Shown one piece after another: positions 1-7,212 of a DNA stretch of 64,000 nt. The stretch's first letter is position 1. Each line of letters starts with the position of its first letter. Source of the DNA: Chloroflexota bacterium (GTDB taxonomy: Bacteria; Chloroflexota; Anaerolineae; Anaerolineales; Villigracilaceae); assembly GCA_013112685.1 (NCBI GenBank), contig JABFGC010000001.1, forward strand, positions 1,054,001 to 1,118,000, in the 5' to 3' direction. The notes under the pieces are model-generated. The model ran no database searches and was not told the origin of the DNA. It saw only the letters and a program-made list of their open reading frames with translations. Both the position numbers and the translations under genes were made by a program.

Positions 1-40
1 CGCCCACTAGGCTGGTAGAAGGTAGACAGGTAAACAGGTA

Positions 41-72
41 GACACGGAACTCTTCGGACTCCGTGTCTTTTG
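41..72 (+). terminator. Probable intrinsic terminator of a gene left of the window
   Basis: The arms GACACGGA (41-48) and TCCGTGTC (60-67) pair perfectly and are followed by TTTT (68-71). No gene start precedes it in the window, so it probably ends a gene lying to the left. The surrounding GTAAACAGGTAGAC and GTTTACTTGTTTAC runs are low-complexity repeat DNA. Confidence 0.55.
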
Positions 73-175
73 TTTACGTGTTTACTTGTTTACATGTTTA
101 CGTTTTTACCTCTTTACATGCCCACCCACCTACACCCCTGTCCGCCATCTGCTGATCACGTCCCTTTCCCTCTGC

Positions 176-181
176 TATAAT
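176..181 (+). promoter_or_regulatory. -10 box of a leaderless-type promoter
   Basis: TATAAT lies 7 bases before the ATG at 189. Transcription would therefore start at or next to the start codon. No good Shine-Dalgarno sequence is present. This is one of seven such arrangements in the window. Confidence 0.6.
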
Positions 182-188
182 CCTCCCC

Positions 189-1142
189 ATGATTCTTGTC
201 ACCGGTGCAACCGGATTCATCGGACGCGCCCTCGTGCGTCAGTTATCCAATATCGGATACCCCCTGCGCGCGCTCATCCGCCCTTCGCCGCGCACACCGC
301 GGCTGCCCAAGGGTGTGCCCGTCGAAGTCGCTGTGGTCTCGCTCTCCGATACGCGCGGTCCGCGCGCCGCCATGCGCGACGTGGAAACGGTCTTCCATCT
401 CGCCAGCGCGGAGAATCAAGGCGCGCGCGGCGACCTGCTCGCCACCGACATTCAAGGCACGCAAAACCTGGTCGAAGCCGCCGCCGATGCCGGCGTGGAT
501 CGCTTCATTTACCTCAGTCACCTTGGCGCGGCGCGCGCTTCGGGTTACCCCGCCTTCAAAGCCAAAGGCATCGCCGAGGAGCACATCCGCAATGGCGGGG
601 TTCCATACACCATCATTCGCACCTCGCTGGTCTACGGAGTGGAAGACCATTTCACCAACAACCTGTCCCGATTGATCCGCTCTTCGGTAGGCGTATTCCC
701 CGTCCCGTCGGGCGGACGCGTCGTCGTCCAACCCGTGTGGGTCGAAGACCTGGTCACCTGCATGTTGTGGGCAATGCAAAACGAAAACACGCTCGACCAG
801 GTCTACGAAGTGGGCGGCAACGAATTCTTCACCCTTCAGCAGATCATCGAGATCATCATGGATGTCACCCGCGCGCGGCGTCTGCTCGTTCCGCTTTCGC
901 CCATCACCCTGCGCGCCATTACCGTCTTCCTAGAAGGCATCCTGCCGAACTTCCCGCTGTCTTCGCTCTTTCTCGATTACTTCGCCGTCAATCGCACCAC
1001 TGCTGTGGATACAATGCCCCGTTACTTTGGGTTGATGCCCGCGCGATTCTCCTACCGGCTCGACTACCTCGTGCGCAAACCCTGGTACAGCCGTCTGTGG
1101 ACTTCGATCACCGAACGCGCGGCATCCCTGCGGACAAGGTAA
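189..1142 (+). CDS. NAD(P)-binding SDR-family epimerase/reductase
   Basis: This 317-residue protein belongs to the atypical/extended SDR group (NmrA / complex I NDUFA9-like nucleoside-diphosphate-sugar epimerases). The Rossmann glycine motif TGATGFIG is at residues 5-12, and FHLAS, a cofactor-side strand motif of this group, follows at about residue 70. The C-terminal third is hydrophobic and may touch the membrane. The substrate cannot be read from the sequence. The start at 189 fits the beginning of the Rossmann strand and the -10 box just upstream. The next gene starts 4 bases after the stop, so the two are probably co-transcribed. Family assignment is firm; specific function is unknown. 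Confidence 0.85.
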   Translation: MILVTGATGFIGRALVRQLSNIGYPLRALIRPSPRTPRLPKGVPVEVAVVSLSDTRGPRAAMRDVETVFHLASAENQGARGDLLATDIQGTQNLVEAAADAGVDRFIYLSHLGAARASGYPAFKAKGIAEEHIRNGGVPYTIIRTSLVYGVEDHFTNNLSRLIRSSVGVFPVPSGGRVVVQPVWVEDLVTCMLWAMQNENTLDQVYEVGGNEFFTLQQIIEIIMDVTRARRLLVPLSPITLRAITVFLEGILPNFPLSSLFLDYFAVNRTTAVDTMPRYFGLMPARFSYRLDYLVRKPWYSRLWTSITERAASLRTR

Positions 1143-1145
1143 ACC

Positions 1146-2024
1146 ATGCCAAACTATTCTATTCGCCTGTTGGAAACCCCGGAAGATATCCGCCTCGTGG
1201 AGCAACTCCAGCGCGAGATCTGGCCCGGCTCCGAAACGGACGTCGTTCCCCTGCACCTGCTCATCACAGCCGTGCATAACGGCGGGCTTTTGCTCGGCGC
1301 GTTCAAAGAAGAAAAGATCGTCGGCTTCGTCTTTGGTTTCCCCGGTCTCGAAGAAACGCCGGACGGCCCGCGCGCGAAGCATTGCTCGCACATGATGGGC
1401 ATCCACCCCGACCACCGCGACGGCGGCATCGGCTTCTCGCTCAAACGCGCCCAATGGCAGATGGTGCGCCACCGAGGGCTCGATCACATCACGTGGACGT
1501 ACGATCCGCTGCTCAGCCGCAACGCGCATCTTAACATCGCCAAGCTCGGCGCGGTTTGCGATACCTACCGCCGCTCCGAATACGGCGAGATGCGCGACGG
1601 TCTCAACGCAGGCTTGCCCTCCGACCGTTTTCAAGTGGATTGGTGGCTCAACTCCCAGCGCGTCCAAAGAAGACTTGGCGAACGCGCCCGCCCCACCCTC
1701 AAACTGGCGCACGTCACCCAAAGCGGACTCCGCCCCTTTTACGCGCTTCGCTACTCGACCCATGACCTGCCCCAGCCGCCCGAGCATGTGCCGCCCTTCG
1801 AGGACCGTCTCCTGCTGGCAGAGATTCCCAGCGACTTCATGGACATCAAATCCAGAGACTTTGCCCTCGCACGCGACTGGCGCTTCTTCACCCGCGAGTT
1901 GTTCGAGACGGCATTTGCCAATCAATTCATCGTCACCGATTTCGTGTACGACAATACCGGGGTCAATCCGCGCAGCATGTACATTCTCACGCACGGCGAG
2001 AGCACGCTGGATCAGTTTGAATGA
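1146..2024 (+). CDS. Predicted GNAT-superfamily acetyltransferase (COG3375 type)
   Basis: The 292-residue protein begins with a GNAT-like N-terminus (RLLETPEDIRLVEQLQ) and a central hydrophobic strand pair (VGFVFGFPGL). It then has MMGIHPDHRDGGIGFSLK, which matches the V-x-P-x-x-R-x-x-G-x-G acetyl-CoA loop. Length and order resemble the uncharacterised COG3375 group, whose substrate is unknown. It begins 4 bases after the SDR gene and reads as the second gene of that operon. A hairpin at 2116-2137 lies between it and the convergent gene downstream. Confidence 0.75.
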   Translation: MPNYSIRLLETPEDIRLVEQLQREIWPGSETDVVPLHLLITAVHNGGLLLGAFKEEKIVGFVFGFPGLEETPDGPRAKHCSHMMGIHPDHRDGGIGFSLKRAQWQMVRHRGLDHITWTYDPLLSRNAHLNIAKLGAVCDTYRRSEYGEMRDGLNAGLPSDRFQVDWWLNSQRVQRRLGERARPTLKLAHVTQSGLRPFYALRYSTHDLPQPPEHVPPFEDRLLLAEIPSDFMDIKSRDFALARDWRFFTRELFETAFANQFIVTDFVYDNTGVNPRSMYILTHGESTLDQFE

Positions 2025-2115
2025 CGGGCATGGACTCAGGCGGCTCGCCGCCGTAACAACCGGAGCAAGTGTCGCCACGCGACGCTCCCTGACTCCATAT
2101 AAACCTTAAACGCAT

Positions 2116-2137
2116 GAGACGCCCGTGAGGGCGTCTC
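2116..2137. terminator. Hairpin between convergent genes
   Basis: GAGACGCCC (2116-2124), loop GTGA and GGGCGTCTC (2129-2137) form a 9-bp perfect stem between two convergent genes. There is no clear T-tract, so termination is inferred from position. A second GGCGGC/GCCGCC hairpin lies at about 2040-2053. Confidence 0.4.
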
Positions 2138-2186
2138 AGCGGTTGGATGGGGAAGAGGAACTGAGAAACCTTGTCTGCGGCAAGGA

Positions 2187-2912
2187 TTATCTCCGAACGG
2201 AGGAATTGTCGTTCTTGCTCATGGCTGCCATGCCCACCGGGTGATAGGTCGGTTCGGGGCGGTTGACGGGATAATTCACCGGGGCGGGACGCGGCTTGGG
2301 AGCCGGACGCGGATAGTTCACGGGTGGATTTACTTCCTGGCGGGGAGCAGGCTGAGAGGTCCGGGGTTGAGGCGCGGTGTAGGTCGAGTAACGGTTGTAG
2401 ACATCCGCAAGGGTGAAGAGGCGTTCGCCAGCCACAGAGAACGTTCCAATCAACAGCACGCGAATCAGCCAGACCATCGGAGCGACAAAGATCGGCACGA
2501 TTTTGGTCATCGCCGCCTGACCGAGCAGGATGCCGCCCTGGGCGTTGTGGTTCTGAATCGCAACCGAGACGCCCCACCACGTCAGGATGGCGTTGAACCC
2601 GGCGGCGAGCAGCCATGCGCCAAAGAGGTAGTAAACCTCGACGGGCTCGTCGCGCCCCTGCTCAGGGGTGAAGATGCGGGCGATCCCGGCAAAGTCAATG
2701 GAGCAGAAGGCAAAGGCAAGGATGGACGACCAGTAGATCCCGCCAAACTTCAGATCGCCGAGCATATCGCGCAAAGCGAAGGACGTGGTGCCGTAATTGA
2801 AGGCCTCAAAAGCGAGCAGGGCGCAGACCAGGATGCCGCCAAAGATCGCGCCGCGCTTGAGCGAGACGTTCTTGAGGAACGGCATCAGTTGGATATGGAA
2901 GGAACGGTTCAT
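2187..2912 (-). CDS. Membrane protein of unknown function with Pro-rich tail, LexA-type promoter
   Basis: The 241-residue protein has about four predicted transmembrane segments (roughly residues 19-40, 60-80, 95-120 and 130-160). A tail of about 50 residues rich in Pro, Arg and Tyr follows, with repeats of the type NYPRPAPKPRPAP. I recognise no family. The ATG at 2912 is preceded by a good ribosome-binding site (AAAGGAGTAGTCCC). Upstream lies a near-consensus promoter whose spacer contains a GAAC-N4-GTTC palindrome, the form of LexA (SOS) boxes in many Gram-positive-type bacteria. This suggests, but does not prove, DNA-damage-induced expression. Confidence 0.7.
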   Translation of the reverse strand: MNRSFHIQLMPFLKNVSLKRGAIFGGILVCALLAFEAFNYGTTSFALRDMLGDLKFGGIYWSSILAFAFCSIDFAGIARIFTPEQGRDEPVEVYYLFGAWLLAAGFNAILTWWGVSVAIQNHNAQGGILLGQAAMTKIVPIFVAPMVWLIRVLLIGTFSVAGERLFTLADVYNRYSTYTAPQPRTSQPAPRQEVNPPVNYPRPAPKPRPAPVNYPVNRPEPTYHPVGMAAMSKNDNSSVRR

Positions 2913-2959
2913 GGGACTACTCCTTTATGGAACCAAAAGGGGGCAGAGAACTCTTCTTA

Positions 2960-2988
2960 AATATAGAACGTTTGTTCTAATTTGTCAA
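2960..2988 (-). promoter_or_regulatory. Sigma-70 promoter with embedded LexA-like operator
   Basis: On the minus strand TTGACA (2983-2988) is followed by a 17-base spacer and TATATT (2960-2965). The spacer overlaps the inverted repeat TAGAAC-N4-GTTCTA (2964-2979), whose core GAAC-N4-GTTC matches the LexA/DinR box pattern. A repressor there would block polymerase directly. It drives the membrane-protein gene that starts at 2912. Confidence 0.7.
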
Positions 2989-3131
2989 GTGGGATTCGTT
3001 GCAGAATTGTTGTTGGGGGAATTGCCAGGATGACAGGTCATGACACGCGACCAATAAGATAAAAAATGTCTTGTTACATTCATCCCGTCTGCATCGTGAG
3101 GGACAATACTACCCTTCCTTGAAGTGATTGT

Positions 3132-3168
3132 TATAATTTTCACAAGAATATATGAATATCTGCATATA
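3132..3168 (+). promoter_or_regulatory. -10 box and ArsR-type operator
   Basis: TATAAT is at 3132-3137. It is followed by the inverted repeat TATATG (3149-3154), 8 bases, CATATA (3163-3168), just upstream of the arsR-family gene at 3185. AT-rich imperfect palindromes overlapping the transcription start are usual for autoregulated ArsR/SmtB repressors. No convincing -35 box was found. Confidence 0.5.
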
Positions 3169-3184
3169 CGCCAAGGAGTAACGC

Positions 3185-3517
3185 ATGAATTCCATCCTTG
3201 AAACCGAGATCACCCAATTACACGCCGAGATTTGCGCCGGGCTGGCAGACCCCAACCGCATCATGATCCTCTATGCCCTTTCGCAAAGTCCGCGCAATGT
3301 GACAGAACTATGCCATGAACTGAACATGCCACAACCGTTGGTTTCGCGCCATTTGAAGGTGCTGCGCGAACGCGGCATGGTCGTTTTCAAGCGCCAGGGA
3401 ACCGTCGTCCAATATTTCCTTGCGGATAAACGGCTCATCCAGGCATTGGACTTATTGCGGGCGGTGATGCGCGACGGGCTGGCAAAGCGCGCAGAACTGG
3501 TGGAAGCGTTGACCTAA
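3185..3517 (+). CDS. ArsR/SmtB-family transcriptional regulator
   Basis: This 110-residue winged-helix protein has the typical ArsR layout: LADPNRIMILYAL (20-32), then the recognition helix around MPQPLVSRHLKVLRERG (48-64), then the wing hairpin. It has Cys17 and Cys43, the latter in the DNA-binding helix region (TELCHEL). The metal-binding CxC of classical ArsR/SmtB is absent, so a thiol or persulfide switch is possible but unproven. It leads a five-gene set with a DrsE-like protein, TusA and an HdrE/HdrD-like pair, which it probably represses together with itself. The start is fixed by AAGGAG seven bases upstream of the ATG. Confidence 0.85.
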   Translation: MNSILETEITQLHAEICAGLADPNRIMILYALSQSPRNVTELCHELNMPQPLVSRHLKVLRERGMVVFKRQGTVVQYFLADKRLIQALDLLRAVMRDGLAKRAELVEALT

Positions 3518-3554
3518 CGCGCATTTGCGCGATCAAATTCGAAGGAGGCTTGAA

Positions 3555-4037
3555 ATGTTCGAGAAAAAAGAGAAACTCACGCTGGTCGTCCTGAGCGGCG
3601 ATTTGGATAAGGTGATGGCATCCTACATCATCGCCTCCGGCGCTGCCGCGGCGGGAATGGAAGTGGTGATGTTCTTCACCTTCTGGGGATTGAAAGCCAT
3701 TCAACGCGACGGCGTGTTGACCGGCAAGGGCTTGTTCGGACGCATGCTCGGCGTGATGAATCGCGGCGGTCTAAACGCCATTGGTCCCTCCCGCCTGAAC
3801 ATGGGCGGCATGGGACGCTGGATGTTCAAGCTGATGATGAAGCAAAAGGGCGTCACCCAACTGCCCGAACTGCGGCAAGCCGCGATCGACCTCGGCGTCA
3901 AATTGATGCCCTGCCAGATGAGCATGGACGTGATGGAGATCACCTGCGACCATCTCATTCCCGAAACGACCGAACCCGTCGGTGTCGCCACCATGCTGGA
4001 ACATGCGAAAGAATCCAGCATTCAGTTCTTTATCTGA
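3555..4037 (+). CDS. DsrE/DrsE_2-family sulfur-carrier-like protein
   Basis: The 160-residue protein begins at the ATG at 3555, where AAGGAGG sits at ideal distance; an in-frame start at 3525 lacks one. It matches the DsrE/F/DrsH-like (COG2210) group: an N-terminal Rossmann-like strand (LTLVVLSGDLDKVMASYIIA), a Gly/Met-rich middle, and the signature Cys in MPCQMSMDVMEI near residue 125. Family members handle sulfane sulfur or bind cofactors next to TusA and rhodanese genes, and the next gene here is tusA. The family is clear; the actual acceptor is inferred. Confidence 0.85.
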   Translation: MFEKKEKLTLVVLSGDLDKVMASYIIASGAAAAGMEVVMFFTFWGLKAIQRDGVLTGKGLFGRMLGVMNRGGLNAIGPSRLNMGGMGRWMFKLMMKQKGVTQLPELRQAAIDLGVKLMPCQMSMDVMEITCDHLIPETTEPVGVATMLEHAKESSIQFFI

Positions 4038-4047
4038 TCGCGAGTTT

Positions 4048-4132
4048 CATTGCGAGAAGGCATGCCTCCGTCGAAGGAATCCCCACCTGACGAGAAGTTT
4101 GCTTCGTGGCGCTGAAAGCGCCACTCGCAATG
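4048..4132. repeat. Interspersed palindromic repeat with TTGCGAG/CTCGCAA ends (copy 1)
   Basis: The intergenic element starts with CATTGCGAG and ends with CTCGCAATG, the reverse complement. It has an internal GTGGCGCTGAAAGCGCCAC hairpin. Related copies lie at 4403-4476 and 44013-44121. It separates the DrsE-like and tusA genes without an obvious terminator. Confidence 0.7.
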
Positions 4133-4156
4133 CCATAAACAACAAAGGAATTCAAA

Positions 4157-4396
4157 ATGTCCGACTCCCCAAAACTCACCCTCGATTTCAAAGGCCTGCT
4201 TTGCCCGATGCCCGTCGTCAAAATCGCTCAGGCGATCAAGCAGGTGCAGGTCGGCGAATTGATCGAAGCCGTCGCCACCGACCCCGGCGTGATGGCGGAC
4301 ATCCCCGCCTGGACGCGCTCGACCGGTCACGAACTGGTTGCGCTCGAAAAGCAGGATGGCAAGACCTTCCGGTTTGTAGTAAAGCGCGTGAAGTAA
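4157..4396 (+). CDS. tusA: TusA-family sulfurtransferase
   Basis: The 79-residue protein contains the TusA signature LDFKGLLCPMPVVK, in which the Cys of CPMP carries the persulfide. The betaalphabetaalphabetabeta-fold pattern of the rest fits the family, and the length (about 80) is normal. TusA proteins relay sulfane sulfur between DsrE-type carriers and acceptors such as Dsr or Hdr-like complexes. Here the gene lies between a DrsE-like gene and an HdrE/HdrD-like pair, so a role in sulfur trafficking is more likely than tRNA thiolation. AAAGGA precedes the ATG. Confidence 0.9.
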   Translation: MSDSPKLTLDFKGLLCPMPVVKIAQAIKQVQVGELIEAVATDPGVMADIPAWTRSTGHELVALEKQDGKTFRFVVKRVK

Positions 4397-4402
4397 ATTG
4401 AT

Positions 4403-4476
4403 GTCATTGCGAGAGCAATCTCCTGATCCGAGTTTCCCTCCGGCAGGGGGATTGCTTCGCTCCGCTCGCAAGGACA
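4403..4476. repeat. Interspersed palindromic repeat (copy 2)
   Basis: The element begins GTCATTGCGAGAGCAATC and ends GATTGCTTCGCTCCGCTCGCAAGGACA. The ends are imperfectly complementary, as in the copy at 4048-4132. It lies between tusA and the membrane-subunit gene and may form a long hairpin in the transcript. Confidence 0.7.
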
Positions 4477-4489
4477 GGAGAATAATCCC

Positions 4490-5116
4490 ATGCTCATCTT
4501 CCAACTGCTCGCTTTCGCGGGACTTGCGGCTGGTCTCTACGGAATTTACCTTCGCTACGCCGAGACCAGACGCCGCGCCCTGCCCGTTGACAAATCCCCG
4601 GTCAAGGGAAATATCTCGCACGGCATCGCCTACGCCTTCACGACCGGCATGATGCCCTGGGCCAAAGAATCCACGCGCATCCATCTGATCGCATATCTGC
4701 GCGGGATCGGATTCCACATCGGGATTTTTGCCGCCATCGGGACGGTAATCCTCAGTCCGTTTTGGGAATGGTTCCCCCCGCTTCTCTCATGGACGTTGAG
4801 CTGGGTGTTGTTTCTGGGGGCTTTGCTCGGCGCCGCAGGCGGACTCATGCGAATCGCCGAACACAACCTGCGCGGACTCTCGCTGCCTGACGACCATTTC
4901 GCCGTCTGGTTGACGACGCTCTTTATCGCAGTAACAGGCCTGGGGTTGGTCAACGAAGCGTTCGTCGTCCCGATGTATCTCGTCGGCGCGGTGACGTTCA
5001 CATATGTCCCGCTGGGAAAAATCCGCCATTGCCTGTATTTCTTCTTCTCTCGCACGTTCTTTGGGAAGTTCTTCGGGCGGCGCGGAGTCTTCCCACACCC
5101 CGAAGCGGTACAGTGA
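4490..5116 (+). CDS. Membrane cytochrome b-like subunit (HdrE/DsrM/NarI type)
   Basis: The 208-residue protein has about five hydrophobic segments (roughly residues 1-20, 60-85, 95-125, 140-165 and 170-190). His residues near the membrane segments (STRIHLIAYLRG, GFHIG, AEHNLRG) could ligate haem b. The Fe-S subunit gene follows 7 bases after the stop, the order seen in HdrED, DsrMK and related modules where the membrane subunit exchanges electrons with menaquinone. Sequence similarity is judged by pattern only; its partner and direction of electron flow are inferred. Confidence 0.65.
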   Translation: MLIFQLLAFAGLAAGLYGIYLRYAETRRRALPVDKSPVKGNISHGIAYAFTTGMMPWAKESTRIHLIAYLRGIGFHIGIFAAIGTVILSPFWEWFPPLLSWTLSWVLFLGALLGAAGGLMRIAEHNLRGLSLPDDHFAVWLTTLFIAVTGLGLVNEAFVVPMYLVGAVTFTYVPLGKIRHCLYFFFSRTFFGKFFGRRGVFPHPEAVQ

Positions 5117-5123
5117 GGATGCC

Positions 5124-6453
5124 ATGACAGAGACCATCGAACTTGCCCTCAAGGCCCTCGAAGCGCAACTCAACCAGCCGCTGGAGACCGCGCTCGAAGC
5201 CTGCGCCCGCTGCGGCATTTGCGCCGAGGCGTGCCATTACTACCGCGCCGAACCCAGGGTGGAACACATTCCCGCGCATCGCGCCGAGCAGTTGCGAAGC
5301 GTGTATCGCTACGAGCACGATTTTCTGAGCAGGATGTTCCCGGTTTGGACACGCGCAGAGAAACTCGATGAAACGACGCTCGCAAACCTGACCGAGATCG
5401 CCTTCAGCCAGTGCACCTTGTGCCGCCGCTGTACGGTGAACTGTCCGCTGGGTGTGGATACGCCGTTGATGATGCGCGCCATCCGCGCCATGGCGACTGC
5501 GGCGGGCACTGCTCCTGAGATCCTGGTCATGCTCGCCGACGCCGCCATCGAAAAGGGAAACGACCCCTCGTTCTACAAGGAAATGTTCCTCGAACAGATC
5601 GCCGACATGGAGAAGCAGCTGCGCGAGATCACCGGCGACGAGAACGCAGGCATTCCCGTCGAGAAACAGGGTGCGAAGATTTTGTATGTCCCGCTGGCTG
5701 GCGCGCATACGATTTTGCCTCCCGCTGTTGTATTCAACGCGGCGAAGGAGGATTGGACTCTCTCGATCTTCGAAGCCTCGAACTACGGCGTCTTTTTGGC
5801 GGACGTGAACCGCGCCAGGCAGGTTGCCAAACGCATCGTGGACGAAGCCAACCGGTTGGGCGTGAAAGAGATCGTCATCTCCGAATGCGGTCATGCCTAC
5901 GCCTGCTATCGCTGGGACGTGCCGAACTGGTTCGCAGGTCGGTTCGATTTCAAAGTCCGTTCGTTGATCGAAGTACTGGCGGAGTACATCGCGGAGGGGA
6001 AGATCAAGGTTGATCCGACGGGGATTCCCGAATCGGTCACGTATCACGACTCGTGCAACCTGGCGCGCAACGGCGGTCTGCTGGAGGAACCGCGCTACGT
6101 TCTGAAGAATATCGTCGGAGATTTCCGCGAGATGACCCCCAACAAAGCCGGAGCCTTATCGTTGCGGCGGAGGCGGCGGGATCGTTGCGCTCGCCGAATA
6201 TGCCGAACGAAGAATCGCCGCCGGCAAACCCAAGGCGGACCAAATCAAAAACACCGGTGCGCGGGTGGTCGTTGCTGCGTGCGAGAACTGCCGCCTGCAG
6301 ATCGGCGACCTGAACGAGCACTACAACTTGAACGTCCATGTTACCGCACTGACGGATCTGGTCGTCCGCGCGATGCGGCTGCCCAAACCCCTGCCCGGGG
6401 CGGAGGCGGAGCATCTTTTCGAAGGGGAACAGGTTGGAATTCCAAAGACCTAG
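5124..6453 (+). CDS. HdrD/DsrK-like Fe-S oxidoreductase (one frame break)
   Basis: The protein of about 443 residues has two 4Fe-4S motifs, CARCGICAEAC (about 28-38) and CTLCRRCTVNCP (about 100-111). A CCG-type C-terminal domain follows, with TYHDSCNLARN and a glycine run. The reading frame breaks near 6163; continued in the next frame it reads GGGGGIVALAEYAERR and ends at 6453 with VVVAACENCRLQIGD. The break is probably a base-call error. After correction the CCG motif reads RCGG rather than CCGG, so one cluster ligand appears to be Arg. The start at 5124 lies 7 bases after the membrane-subunit stop. It is most likely the catalytic subunit of a membrane redox module in the sulfur-type cluster. 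Confidence 0.8.
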
Positions 6454-6465
6454 GCAGGGTATAAA

Positions 6466-6504
6466 AAGGTGACGGTCGCCGCACCGGCGACCGTCACCTT
6501 TTTT
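6466..6504. terminator. Strong bidirectional terminator
   Basis: A 16-bp perfect stem (6466-6481 with 6485-6500, core GGTGACGGTCGCCG) is flanked by AAAA on the left and TTTTTT on the right. It separates two convergent genes and should stop both. Confidence 0.85.
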
Positions 6505-7197
6505 CAATCCCGGCTTCTGCCGCTGATGAGCGAGACGTAATACAGCAGTTGCAGGATGGCGGTAACCAAGCCCGCCACGTAGGTCAGCGCGGCGGCGTTG
6601 AGCACGTTGTTCACTCCGCGCTGTTCTTCTTCGGTCTGGATGATGTCGCTTTCGGCGAGCAGGCGTTTGGCGCGGGCAGAGGCGTCGAATTCCACCGGCA
6701 GGGTGGCAAGCGCAAAGACCGCTCCGCCGGAGAAGACCAGCACCCCCAGCCAGGCAACCTGCATCCATTGCAGGAACAAACCGATCATGATGAGGATCCA
6801 GCCGAGGTTCGAGCCGATGGTCACCATCGGAACGAGCGCGGCGCGGAAGCGCAGGGGGAAGTATTCCTCGGCATCCTGCTGGGCGTGACCCAGTTCGTGC
6901 GCGGCAATCGCCAGCGAAGCGACCGAAGCGCCGTTCGCCACTCCGTGTGAGAGGAAGAGCGTTTTGTTGCGCGGGTCGTAGTGGTCGGTCAATTCGCCGG
7001 GTGTGCCTTGAATCTGCACGCCGTACAAACCGCTGGTGGAGGTCAACCGCCGCGCGGCGTCGTACCCGGTCATGCGGGTCGCGCGCCGGGACGCGGCTCC
7101 ATTTGCTGTACGCCGCCCTCACATACCAGGACGTAATCGCCATGAGGATGAAGGCGGGAATCATGTAAACCAGGTACATGGGGTCAAAGAAAAGCAT
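6504..7197 (-). CDS. Membrane zinc metallopeptidase, YugP / Zn_peptidase_2 family (one frame break)
   Basis: About 230 residues. The N-terminus MLFFDPMYLVYMIPA and a membrane segment are followed by LTDHYDPRNKTLFLS and the zinc motif AAHELGHAQQ (HExxH). Three further hydrophobic segments follow. This matches COG2738/YugP length and order. The frame breaks near 7075: the N-terminal 40 residues are in one frame and the rest, beginning MTGYDAARRL, in another. The break falls between conserved parts, so an assembly indel is likely. The gene lies downstream of an S41 protease gene on the same strand with a 15-base gap. Confidence 0.82.
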
Positions 7198-7212
7198 TCT
7201 GTTCTCCTTTCG

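Noticed and set aside
86..1279. Long open frame overlapping the SDR gene in another frame
   Set aside because: Its translation is Arg/His-rich shadow sequence; the SDR frame has the cofactor motif and a promoter.
243..2078. Minus-strand open frames opposite the SDR and GNAT genes
   Set aside because: No family features; typical antisense shadows in GC-rich DNA.
5124..6453. Calling the HdrD-like gene a pseudogene
   Set aside because: A single break between conserved blocks, with the same kind of break in many essential genes (pheS, pheT, mutL), points to sequence error.
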